In this document: in pieces, positions 47,537-59,609 of the stretch
Position numbering within the stretch: the stretch's first letter is position 1
Layout of the letters: every line of letters starts with the position of its first letter
Origin: Brachionus rotundiformis
Lineage: Eukaryota > Rotifera > Eurotatoria > Ploima > Brachionidae
NCBI GenBank assembly: GCA_016802295.1
Contig: JAESIW010000200.1
Span: forward strand, 2,263,923-2,327,922
Direction of reading: 5' to 3'
DNA: 64,000 nucleotides
Notes under the pieces: generated by a model
Seen by the model: the letters and a program-made list of their open reading frames with translations, nothing else
Told to the model about the DNA's origin: nothing
Database searches by the model: none
Made by a program: the position numbers and the translations under genes

Positions 47537-50500
47537 ATTCTTTTTGAAGATTTGAAAGGCTTCTCAATCAATTTAAAAATAATAATCCTATATGAAAAAA
47601 ATTTAAAATATTATGCTATATTGATGCACATATAGTTTTTTAAATTTTTTAAGTTATTTTTCAAAAAACAAAATACTAAATTTTGACTTAGAAAGTGTCA
47701 AAAAGAACTATCTTACTAAAGGCAATAGAATTTAGAGACTTTGGTTAATTTCAACAAAGTGTTTTTATCATAAGATTAAAAGGCAAAAACTTATATATTT
47801 AATTAATCGCAAACTGTCTCTATAATGATAAAGCAACTTAACTTAAAATTTAAGAACTAGAGAATATTTAAAACTTTTTAAATCAACTTTTAACTTAAAA
47901 GGCTTTTTAAACAATTTTGGCGTAAGAATGAAAAAAAATAATCAGAAAGAGTCAGAAATCTTCCAGTTTTTCTTCGAGGTTTATACAACCAAAATATTAG
48001 AAAATATACGCGATCTCTAAGGAGCAAGGTGGCCTAAACCGTGATAAGAAATTCATTTTAGTGTCATTTTGGCTGTAGCAGAAAACTTGATTTATTTGTT
48101 CTAGGAGTTTGTGGTGTATCCGAAGATCCCCTATCTGTTATGGTTTGAGTAGGAATGAAATACTTTGGCTTAACTAAACCATATATTAAAAAAGAAACAT
48201 TTTTTTTTATAAACGTTCTTTAAGAATTTTAAAAATTTCCTGGCTAGATTAGTTATTTTTTGAAGGCACACAGTTTCTGGTATAAATTGAAAGAGAAGCG
48301 TCTTAAATTTCAAGAATTTTAATTTTATTTTAAAATTGAGTATTTACTATAATCAGATAAAATTTGGTAAAAGAGCTCATTTTATTAACAAGACCCTATT
48401 TTCTGAACTAAATGTAATTTTATCGTTTTTTCGATATTTTTGATGATATCTTTTGAAATAAACATCAGTAAAATAAGAACTGACAAAATTCTTATTTAAA
48501 CTATATATAAAACTACACTAGAAAAATGAAGGATGACTAGCGTTCATGGTCATCAGGGTTTCTTGTGAACTAGTTGTCCGATTCAAGAGTTTTCGATTGT
48601 TGTATATATAAGAAGTAGACTTTATCTGTGTAAAACTTTATTCGAAACATATATTCCTTTCGTGGAGTTACTGTTTAACCTTAAATCTTCTTCTATCTTC
48701 TAATCCCAATAATGCACCAAATTAAATATAATATAATATAATATATGAAAGCAGAATAAAGGCTTTGATAAACTTTTATTTTTATTCAATTTTGACAGTA
48801 ATTATAGAACAATTGAGTGTTATGTTTCATGTTGATAATAATATTAATATTCCTATTATCCTTGTATGTATTTTAATTCAAATTGACATTTGTGACATAA
48901 GCCACAAAAAAACAAAATGAAAACAAAATTGTAGTGTAAAGACAATTTTTTTGTAAGGTTGCATGAGAATTCACATTTAAAAGTTGGAAATTAAAAAAAA
49001 ATTTATAAAGTAAAGACTTTAAAATCGTTTAAAAATTTTTAATCACATGAATCAATTAATGCTTCATCATGTTACACTGATAAAACTGTTTTTTTGCCTA
49101 TTTAAATGTTAGTGATATTTTTTAATGTTATGAGATTTTTTAAGACTCATTTCTTTTAATTTATACAAAGCTTCTAAGGTGACCATAGTAATTAAATTTA
49201 GAATAATTTGAAATTTTGCATGATTATACTGATTATATTGCTTTTCAAGCTTTTTATGTAAGAAAAAAAAACAATTTTATCATCTATGTTATTTTAAAAC
49301 CTGAAAATATAAGTAATTTAATATATTGTAATCCTTTTTTTAATATTAGACTTGCATATGAAACCTTTAATCAGTATGTGAATAATTAAATAAAAAAATA
49401 AGATAAAATCCCAAAAAGTATGATTAAATATCAGTATAAATTTTCTCATGATTATTGAGTTACAAAACTATCAATCTTCATCTGAATATTAAAGTTATGA
49501 TGAAAGATAATTTAAAAACAAAATTTTAGTCATTCAAAGTCTCTATTAGTCAATTAACTTTTCACCATAAAGAGACAACGAAAACTTTTTTAAGATAATG
49601 GTTAACATTATTAGGAAATAATCAGAATAAAAGCTTAAGCAATTTAAAAGTTTATATTTGGCATATCAAGTTTTTTAAAAAGATAATCGATAATTTTCTC
49701 ATTTTAAAAATGATTTTTATAATTTTAGCAAAAAAGAATAGGTCATAAAATTGTTGATCATAATTAAGTAATAAAAAACATTAAATCTAAACATTTTGTG
49801 CTTCTACAAATAGGTATAATTTTTAAATAATCATTTTTCACATGTTTGTATTTAATAATTTTAATATTATTAAAACTGTCTGTAATGTTCTTTAATCCTC
49901 ATTTTATCTCCATTTTTTTCAGAAATTCTTTTGATTTAGATAATAGTTTAATAGTTTCATTCTATTTATTGCTAATTAAATAAATTTTCCCAATGTCAGA
50001 TAAAATATAAAGCAAATATTTGATTAAGAAATTTTGTATGAAAAAAAATCTAAAATTTTAGTTTTTGTTTTTGCATTTTTCAAGTTGACCATTTTGAATC
50101 TGATTTTTTAAGTTTTATAAATAGCGTGTATGTAATTTAAAACATGACCATGGATGATTATATTCTATTAATTGGTCTAAAATGCTACTTTATTTAAGGT
50201 TAATTCAATGTCAAAATAAATTTTTTAGTATTTAAATCGTTATAATAACTTAAAATTAAGTTTCTAAATACAGCTATATAATGAAAAGATGTATATAAAG
50301 ATGAAAAATGGTAAGCAAGAACACCATGTGAAAAGAGAACTAAAGTTTTTACAATCTTGTATTATTATTTTTAACTTATGATACTATTTTACTTATGACT
50401 ATAAATTTTATTATTCTTAAAATAATTAGCAATGCCCTAGACACAAAAAATTTATTCAAATTAAGAACCAGTTAGTTGATTTGAAGATTTATTTATTAAG

Positions 50501-52470
50501 ATATTGATAAGAGTATTTTTTTGAAAAAACGTTAATCAAAAATCGACATTGAAATATTTTTTAATTACCTAAAATTCTTATCTTAATTGGGAAAAATTAA
50601 ACACATCCGCCTAAGGCTTTATAATAATTTTAGTCAAGAGTAAAAATAAAATCTACCAAACAAAAAGAATTTTAATTATACCAAGCTAAACAAAAAATGA
50701 AAGAAAATTTTTTTTATCTTATTAAAAGAATATCAATTCTATAACCGGTAAAAAGTCTGACGAAAGCATATGAGCTAATAAGCTCATTCGGTGTGGGCAA
50801 ATTGTTTTGTACAAATTTTAGATAAGAATATTTTAACGAAGAGGCTTTTTTCTCAAGTTTTATAGATAAAATAAATTAAATTATAAGCTAATTGGTAGAG
50901 AGAGAGGAAGATAGTTTTGAGCTAAAATATAAATTTTTTAAACCTTTTAATCTTAAAGCAACACTCTTTCGACAACTGCCGATTGTCTACGTGCTTTAGA
51001 TAAAATCATGAATTAAAAGATAAAAATGTAAGCTATCATTCAATACTTTTTTAGCTACGTGAAACTAAGCTAAAATTAGCTTGCAGTGATAAAATATATT
51101 TAAATCAAAAATGCTTTTTTATAATTTGTTTGTATTAACATCAGGCTACTACTACTAGCCTTACACAGTCTATTCAAAATCTATTACAATCAAACCAGCT
51201 AGAAGTATATTAATCAAATAAAGCTCTTTAAACTTTTAACAAAAATTTTAAAAATCAAATTAATTTAATTGCAAAAAAAAGATAAGAATTAATTTTCTAG
51301 TCCCTTGATTAATTAAAAAAGCACTCATTTGATTCTGTGAACGATAAAATTTATTAATTTTGCATGTAAAAATTAACTATTAATTAAAAGCACTTGTACA
51401 TTTACATCTTAAACTTGATATACTGTATCGATATGCTTGAGTAATCTTGTTCATGATCATAATCATGAGCATATACGATAAATTAACAGTCTATCTATTA
51501 TACAACAGATGATAATGCACCGGGAATTGTGTTTGTGAATGATTATGAATGATAATTTATTTAATTGTAAAAAAACTTGAATAAAAAATTAATCTTACTT
51601 AAATACTTACTTAAATTTTTGGTAAAATTAAAAAAAAAATAATTATTTTTATTCTATTTTATAAAAATAGAACTAATTGATTATTTCTTCTATACATTTC
51701 GAGAATTTTTCTGATTTATTAAGAATAAGAGTAAATTTTTTTAAATTACAAACTAAATAATTGAAAGAATAATTGTAAAAAAACTTAACCATAAAACTGG
51801 AATTTAAAATAAAATTGCTAATTTACTTAATCATTTACTTGCATTATTAGTTTTTTTTTAAGTCAGGATATCTTTTACAAAGATATTTAATTTTAGAAGC
51901 ATTAAGCCATTAGGCGAGTTTTCCTAAGTTTTAAAAAAAAATAAAGTTATTTTACCAAGTGATAAATTTTTATGAAGAAAAATATAAAATAAAGATAATT
52001 CAAAAATATTCATTTTTTTGTACTGTTTGTTCAAAAGATATGAGGATTTAAAATTTTGTTAAGTGTTAGGTTTGGATAAAAAATGAATAATAAAAGATAG
52101 TAAAATTTTAGACTAGAACATTTTATTGACTTAAAAATAGCCAGAAGAAAATTTTCATTCGGTATGCTTAGTTCCACGACAAAAAAAAGACAAAAACAAC
52201 AACATTAAAAATACAAAAAGAATTTATTAAATTCACATAAAAAATTAAACTTTTAAAAAATTTCGAAAAAAAATACAAGAGACTCAATTGAGAAGCGTGT
52301 CCACTAGATTGGTCAAATAAGCTTTCATTCCAACTGAAAACCAGCAACAGTAACACTCCAGCAACAACAAAACAACAAAAGATTCATTTTAAAATGAGAA
52401 ATAAAAATCTATTTTACAAATTTAAGTTACAAAATTTATAACAAAATAACTAAATAAATAAAATTTGAAA
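47537..52470. other. AT-rich intergenic region
   Basis: About 4.9 kb with no supported gene. A less AT-rich patch at about 48520-48720 includes TATATATAAGAAGTAG and might be a degraded LTR or promoter. A (TATAA)n-like run sits near 48727-48745. The remainder is low-complexity. Confidence 0.5.
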
Positions 52471-52476
52471 TGCTTA

Positions 52477-52482
52477 TTTATT
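52477..52482 (-). terminator. Polyadenylation signal of the GATA gene
   Basis: Minus-strand AATAAA about 37 bases after the stop codon of the GATA factor. Confidence 0.45.
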
Positions 52483-52518
52483 CATAAGTTTTTTTTTTGT
52501 TTTGAGTTGTAGAATGCC

Positions 52519-54484
52519 TCAAAATTTTGGATAACTATAACTGTTACTACTAAGAGACACTGAACTATCTTCATTTGAATACAAAAAATTAGATGAATTG
52601 ATTGGCAAATTGGCAGCAGCAGCCGCCGCAGCCATGTACCAATTGTTAATCTTGTTCGGCTCTTCGCTAGAATTAGCGGCTTTATCGCACTCATAGAACT
52701 CATTTTTCGGATAACTGTAGTTGTTGTACGAGTTTAGATAGGAGGTTGAGTTTGTAGGCGATGTGAGCGATGTTTGTCTGGGTATGTTTTGGTTGCCAGT
52801 GGCGGCGGCTTGGTTGAATGTTTGCTGAGATAGGGACAATGGCGATGAAGACGACGAGGGCGATGAAGAGGATGATTGGTTGAGAGTGTTGGTCACGTGC
52901 CGCTTTGAGTAGTTTATTGGGTTGGAGAATTGTGTGTTGCTGGAAAACAATTGTTGGGTGGCCGCGTTAAGCACTGCGGCATCGTTCAACAGCTGGAATT
53001 GTACGTCTGGCGAAGACTCTGGTGTTGGATAGTAGTAGTACTGATTTTGTCCATTGCTCTGTTGGGCCATGCCATAAGCCTGGTGCTGACCGTAGCCTGC
53101 GCCGTAGCCATATTGACCATTCATCAAGCTATTTTGGGCGTAATAGCTCATATCAGTCGACTGCTGGTACGAGCTTAGATAAGCCGGATTGCCGCTGTCC
53201 AAATAATTGCTGCCATAGCTGACTGGTAGTCTTAACTTTTCATTTGGATGATTTGGGTTATTAATTTGGTCTGTGTTTGACGAGCTCATAAAAGTGTTTG
53301 ACAAGTGAGCGTTCAGTTGATTGGGAGCTTTGGGTTTTTTGTTTACATTGGCGTTTGACTTCAAATCAATTTTGGCCTTGTTCAGCTTTGAAGGAGCTGA
53401 TAACAAAAGTTGAGATGTTGTTGACACAGATTTGGGCCCTAGTTTGCTGCTATCTATGCTCTTGAATTGATTGTTATCTATTAATAAAAAATTTAATAAA
53501 TATTATCTTGGAAAATTTATATTTTTTTGTTTTACTTTTGTCCTCTAGTTGGTGAGCGATTAGCTCGTCTTTTTTGGGCGATTTGGATTTTTTCGACTTT
53601 CGCCTACGTGTCTGAATGCCCTCTTTTTTCATGGCTATAGGTCGATTTACCTTGTGCAGTTTGAAGTAAAGACCGCATGCGTTACACACTGGACTCCCGT
53701 TCGGACATCTCCGCCACAGAGTTGTCTCAACAGTTCTGCAATTGGTGCAAGTGTTCAATCGTTTTACATTGCTCTTGGAAAGAAAAAAAAATAGATAAAA
53801 ATAAAAACTAGAACAATTTCAATTTTTATTTACAGATTTTTTGAGGCTTTTGTCCATAACACTTTTGCTGGCAGTGTTCTTGTTGGCTCGATTGTAAATA
53901 CCACATGCATTGCATAAGTAGAAGCCTCGGCTGTCACGACGCCACAATGGCGTCTGTACATTGCCGCAATTGGCGCATTGTTTGTTCATATCCGGGTTTG
54001 AATTGAGATTCATGACTGGCTGTTCGCCGGAATAGAACTGGTTGCCTAAGGAGTCGGTCTTGGTATCAGGTTTTAGTGAGTTGATTGGATAGTTGGGCGA
54101 GGGGAGCAAATTGTTGGCTATGGATGACATCGATGAGGAGGACAGCGATGATGTCGACGAGTGAAAGCTCGCCGATTTGTTATTCAAGTCGATGGACTCA
54201 TTTGGCCATGTGTATACACCATTGGGTACAAATGCCATTTCTTCTTTCTTAAACTCAGTGTCCGAGTTGATGCGCAAATTGACCGAGAAGTTTTGCTCAT
54301 CGTGCTCCTCTTCATCGGCCATCTCATTGTCAATCAGCTCCGCTTCGCCATTTGTCTCTGTGTCAAATGGCCCTGGCCGGTCCAACACTTGGTAATTTTG
54401 ATCCAGCACTGGGTTAGTATTCTCTTTCTGGTTCATGCTAGTCTCCCACATCTGAGGCTTTGTCTGATAGATTAATTCTGTCAT
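52519..54484 (-). CDS. GATA-family transcription factor with two zinc fingers
   Basis: Three exons on the minus strand: 53834-54484, 53536-53773 and 52519-53477, giving 615 aa. It binds GATA DNA sites in the nucleus. N-finger: C170, C173, C191, C194 (CANCGNVQTPLWRR, LCNACGIY). C-finger: C226, C229, C247, C250 (CTNCRTVETTLWRR, VCNACGLYFKLHKVNRP), followed by MKKEGIQTRRRK and a basic tail. The fingers lie about 30 residues apart with an intron between them, as in other animal GATA genes. The C-finger tail resembles the GATA1/2/3 class more than GATA4/5/6, but I would not fix the class. The N-finger tail is unusual: the conserved Leu-Tyr-His-Lys type continuation is replaced by GIYNRANKN. The C-terminal exon is rich in Ser, Asn, Gln and Tyr, with an eight-Ala run, as in activation domains. 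Confidence 0.95.
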
Positions 54485-56330
54485 TTTCTCTATTCGGTAT
54501 CTAAACTTGCTTCAGAAATAGAAAAAGCTAATTACTCAAATGACCAAAAAGTGTGACAGCTAGGTAAAAGAGTCTGATAAGCTAGGATTTAATTTCTTGA
54601 ATTTCAGTAGTGGTTTTTGGTTACTCAAGCCGTATAGGTGACTTGAGAGAAAAGTAAAAATCTCTTATCTGCGCAATAAGATGAGCTCCAAGAGATAAAA
54701 TTTTAAATAAAAACACAAACAAAATAGCTAGGAAGTTATCTTTAAAAATCGACTGGATTGGAATTTCGCCGATTTTTTATTTTCTCTCTTTTTCTCTAAA
54801 ATATTTTGCATCGAATAAAAAGCTAATCTCTCCAAGTTCTAATACTCAGCCGTTTTAATAGAATAGCTTTATAAAAACAGTAAACTAAAATAATTGGTTT
54901 AGATAAAAAAATTATTGCCAAGCTTTGTAAACCAATCAAGTTAATTAGGAGAAAAAATTTCATTGGTCTAATTGCACTTGCATTTTTTGCTCTCTCTCTT
55001 CTCTCTTTATTTTCTAAAGTTTATCTATTTGTTTCAGGTATTGAAATTTTTAATTTGCTTATATAGCTTAGCTTAATAAACCTAAAATCAAAACAAAATC
55101 GAATAGAATTCCAGCTTAAGAAGAATAGTTTTGGAACAGGTTTGCTATTTTGTTTGATGCGTCATTCTAATGATATATTCAGGTTTCCATGCATACAAAG
55201 ATAAAAATTATATATACTTTTTTGAAATAAAAGACGAAAATTAAGCCTGCAATTAAGCGCTTGGATTACACAAAACTCAATACCTAAACCGAAAGTAAAC
55301 CTGATCGAAATAACTTTCTTTCTTTTGTAATGTTTAATTTGTCCGCGCTGCAATACCCAGCTCGGATCATTTCTCATTAATTAACTTTGCGGAATTAGAA
55401 TTTCACTGATCGATTTAATTGAGTGTTTGGAAAATATTTTTAAAATTAGGCAAAAATATGCTCTCTGCAGGTACATGATCAAAGTTTGCACTTAATTGCT
55501 GCGGTAATTTTATTTTGAACCTGATCCAAAGCTGTCTGTGACAAGACCAAAAAAATATTGAAAATTAAAAAGTGCTGGAAATCCTGCTTTTGACATTGTG
55601 GATGATTTTACAGATAAGGCATACAATTTAGTTTCCGGCCTTAATTGAGTCTATTAGAGCTAGTCCTAACGTTGGTCAGATAAGACAAGTTGTACCTGTT
55701 TTTAAATTCTGACACTTGAACAACAATTGTTTGAATATTAAGAGGAAAATTAACAATTTCTAACCATGTCGAGGGCAATTAAACTGATAGTGTTTGAATA
55801 GAGGCCTAGCTATTCATTTAGCCATGTAGTTTAAAATTCATAAACTTGTCTATTAAAATAAAACTCAAAGATAAACTTTATTCAAATAGATCATGATTTA
55901 AGTTCTAATTGAAAGCGAACAATAAACAAATTGTAATTAAAAATTAATCTCTTGGTATCATTTTAAATTAGATGGCCTGTTTTATTTAAAGCGGAATGCT
56001 TTTCTTGACTTGTGCAATTAAAACTCGTTTTAATTAAGCTTAATTATAGTTCTAAATATTTGAATTGCTCTGAAAGATAAAGAATATTTTGATTCATTTT
56101 TTTAAATATTGACAAATATTTTATATTTTTAGAAATTGTTTTTTTTGTGGCACAGAGATAAATTATTTAAGATAGATAGTCAATAGTGAGATAAAAATAA
56201 TACTCTTAAATTTTTAAAACATTTTTTTGTTTCACTTTCAATAGATAAGATTACCAACTACAATCGAATGACGCAACAATCTCAATTTGGTTGCCAAGCG
56301 ATCGTAAAAGCAATTAAAGCACTTGGTTGA
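54485..56330. other. Upstream region of the GATA gene
   Basis: About 1.8 kb of AT-rich DNA before the GATA start, with CT-rich runs (for example near 54990) and several GATA-type words that could allow autoregulation. No further coding exon is supported. A 5' UTR exon cannot be excluded. Confidence 0.4.
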
Positions 56331-56335
56331 CCGAC

Positions 56336-56509
56336 ATGAGTAATTATCTAACTAAATTAATCCCTAACCATGGTGTTAGTAGACACTTGGCAAAATTTTA
56401 TCTGACGCTTTATTCAAATGTGCCTGAAGAAGAGAATCAAGAGCTTGATGAACTTAGACAAATATATCTCAAAACTCAAATCTTTATAATGAGAAAATCT
56501 AATTTATAA
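56336..56509 (+). CDS. Possible small protein gene (57 aa)
   Basis: An ATG frame of 57 codons with a less AT-biased leader before it, in an otherwise very AT-rich area. The product, starting MSNYLTKLIPNHGVSRHL and containing PEEENQELDELRQIYLKT, has a helix-like charged second half and no signal peptide or membrane segment. I recognise no family. An in-frame stop lies upstream, and AAATAAAAA sequence follows the stop closely. Composition favours a real gene or exon, but length alone does not. Confidence 0.4.
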   Translation: MSNYLTKLIPNHGVSRHLAKFYLTLYSNVPEEENQELDELRQIYLKTQIFIMRKSNL

Positions 56510-59480
56510 ATAAAAATGTCTTGATTTAAATTATTAACAAATTGAAATATTAATTTTTAAAATATTATTTATAAATTTTAAACAAAAAGTAAACTGAAAA
56601 GAAAGTTTTTGCTTGTGTTGAATTTTATCAAAAACTATATCGGTATTTGATCAAAGCTTATTTGTTTATATTGATTACTCTTTATTAAAATAAAAATAAT
56701 AAAGCAGATCAATTATTAAAATTTGATAAAAATGCGTTGAAAATCATTTATTAACACTTTAGATAGCTATTTTTTTTATTAAAATTAGAGTTTTTATGTG
56801 TAGATAACATTTTTGGAGATGCCGTATCAAAAAAGTATCAAAATTTATTTTTATTCAGCACTTAAAATCCGCCAATTTGACAAAAAAGCAAGGTTGAATG
56901 TTTAAGTAATAAATCTATTGAACAAATGTTGATTAATCATTATCAGAAAATTAATTTATTATTAAATCAATCAATATGTTTAAAATAAATTTTCAATGGT
57001 CATAAGGGAGGTCTAATTTGTGCCAAAATTTGAAATGGCATTTTAAATTTTCTCAATTCACTTTGGATTTAATTTTAAATTGCTGGACGTGCCTTATCTA
57101 TTTTCAAAATCAAGTATCAGTTTACATCGTATTACTATGAGCAAGTGGAGATTAGGAAAAATTAGAAAACTTTATCATCAAAATATATAAAACACATGTG
57201 CATAATCAATCATATTGATTTTTAATTTTTTATTTGTTTTAATTTTAAATATTATCTTAGTTTTAAATCTATATTTATTAATTTAGAAATTAAGCTAACA
57301 AAATTTTCTATTTCTAAAGAGAAATTTAAAGACAATAAAGTTTACTAAAAATAACCAAAAGTTTATAATTTATTAGGTATAAAAATGACTTAAAGAAATG
57401 GAGCGGATGATTTTTTTTAGATATTATTTATCTTTGAGGTGTTCAAGGACAAAAAGATATATATTTCTAGCCTTTTTTAAATACATTTTTTTATTTAAAT
57501 TAACCTGTAAGTAAGATATCGTCGCCTTACTATAGAAAATTATATCTAACTAAGATTATTTATTTATAATATAGTAAGGGTCGAGTCCCGGCAGTTTGGA
57601 ACGGAACTTACTTCTTACTTTCAGCCCAATTAATTATCTTAATTTCGTTTTTAAAAATTACTTTTATCGAAATTTTTTAAAACGAAAACAAAATTTTACC
57701 TTAGATTTCATTAAAAGAAAAGAGCTTGGAATAGAAAATATTAAATTAGTAATTAGTAATCTTTTGTGTATAAAAAATATAAGTTTATCATTTGAGTGAC
57801 TTAAGTAGTTTTCCTGAAAAAAAACTTTTTTGAAATTAAACTTTTTGAATTTCATTTATTTAGATTATCAAACAAAAATATTATCTAATATTGATACATT
57901 AGAAAGCGACATAGAGACAGCCTTGTGAAAAAAAATGCATAAAAAAGCTTCCAATTGTTTTCAATTCCTTTTTTTAATATGAAGTCTAATTTAAAGCATT
58001 TTTATTTCAAATAATGACAAGCATAAAATTATTGAGCTTTTTTTTAATACTTTTTAAAATAAACTCTCATATTCCCTTGTTCAATTATGTTGCACTATAA
58101 GCTAGGCTACCAGCTTTTGGACCATGCATCAAAGTACATTTCACCTATTAAAAAAAAATTATAATTTTCAATTCTTGGCTCTTACTGAAGCATAATTGAA
58201 CGAGGAAATAAGGTATTTTATTAAAGTTCTAAAATTTTCCTTTTCTATTTATAAGATCTATTAGAAAATATTAAATTTTCAAACCAGAAAATATCTTTAT
58301 TTCAAAATAACATGTAGAGTATATTTACATAGTTAATTTTTATTTAATTAAGCAATAATTAAAACATTGTGTTTTTTAAAAAAGATTAATATGATAAATA
58401 TTTTATTGAATGAATTTATTTCTATATTTTATCATAAAAAGATACTAAAAGCATTACTATGAGCAAATTTAAATATTACTTAAAATCATTGAAATTTAGT
58501 TATTTAAATATCGAATATTAATAAAATATGAAATTTAAATCTGTATTTTATTTTTTTTATTTAACTAAAAATTTATTAAAACTTAAATATTTTTGTTCCA
58601 AAATCAAAGTGATTGTCTATCTTATTGAATATAAAAAATTAAAATGTGAAAATTTAAAATTCTTCTAAAAATCTTTTAAAAAAGTTTTTTCAAAAAGTTT
58701 TTTACGAAATTTACAATAAAATTTATTAATAAAAATGAATAATTTTCTAAGTGAATGTCCCAAGTCATTAACTATAATAAGCCTTTTCAATAATTGATAA
58801 TCTTCTCTAAGTTTAAACCTCAAATATATAAAAAATAAAAATTTAAAATCAAAAATATAATTTCTCATATTGTTAACCTTAGATTTTAATTAAAATTTTT
58901 TAAAAAATTTTGAAAACTCTTTATGTTATTTTAATTTGTACTTTGATTTTTTTAATATTATCTTTTATTAATTAGACAAAAACATTTCTACAATGATCAA
59001 AAATCAAGAAATATCAAAATAAATGACAAGTTAAAGAAAAAATAAGGTAATTTTTGAAATAACTTTAAACTAAAATTTTACATAACACAATTTGTTTAAT
59101 AATTTCATTTATTGAAGAATTAGATTAACATATTAACAAAATTATGAAGAAATTAAAATTACCCATAAACTAAGATTAAAAATAAACTTCATGTACCAAA
59201 TAATTTCACAATCATTAAAATTTCATTTTATAAATTAAAATTTATTGCTAAATGTAAAAGTAAATGTATCAGCTTAGTAAAGTGGTTTCATCGAAACTAG
59301 TACGAGAGAAAAATTTTGAAATTTTAAAAACCACTTACGCAATCTGATATTTTTTACTGTTTAGATAATTGAAACTAAAAATCACATTAAAATTAGACAC
59401 AAGAAGTTTATTTACTATTTTTTTAAATTTAAAATTCTTTTATCTTACGATAATTATCTGAAATATAACTTTTTTACATA
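56510..59480. other. AT-rich region without a supported gene
   Basis: Low-complexity DNA. Open frames around 57596-57855 (both strands) overlap each other and look like chance. A tRNA-like T-arm word (GGGTCGAGTCCC, about 57578-57589) beside an inverted repeat (CCTTACTATA, 57525-57534, and TATAGTAAGG, about 57569-57578) is noted but not called a tRNA. Confidence 0.5.
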
Positions 59481-59481
59481 A

Positions 59482-59559
59482 AGAGTCGTGATATGATGGA
59501 ATGAACTCCCCGAAGATGTGGTGAATTCAAAGTTTCAAAGCCAAGACACAGCTTTTTAG
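59482..59559 (+). pseudogene. Non-LTR retrotransposon relic (3' end of ORF2)
   Basis: The frame reads RVVI-stop-WNELPEDVVNSKFQSQDTAF-stop. RVxxxWNxLPxxVVxS is the typical extreme C-terminus of reverse transcriptase ORFs of CR1/Jockey/RTE-like LINEs, found just before the 3' UTR. Here it is broken by an in-frame TGA, and no RT domain is visible upstream. A (TAC)n-like tract about 45 bases further on (near 59600) may be the remnant of the 3' tail. It is a 5'-truncated, dead copy. Confidence 0.6.
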
Positions 59560-59609
59560 GTTTATGCTTAAGTAACCTTTGAGTTATAGTTTAATTTATT
59601 ACTACTACT

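Noticed and set aside
52930..54475. Plus-strand frames opposite the GATA exons
   Set aside because: Antisense shadows of the GATA coding sequence.
55162..55377. 71-codon minus-strand frame upstream of the GATA gene
   Set aside because: Considered as a 5' GATA exon, but there is no good donor, and the GATA start at 54484 already has a normal leader.
57525..57591. tRNA-like T-arm (GGGTCGAGTCCC) next to an inverted repeat
   Set aside because: The T-loop lacks one base, no A box or acceptor stem could be paired, and the inverted repeat does not form a cloverleaf. At most a degraded tRNA-derived fragment.
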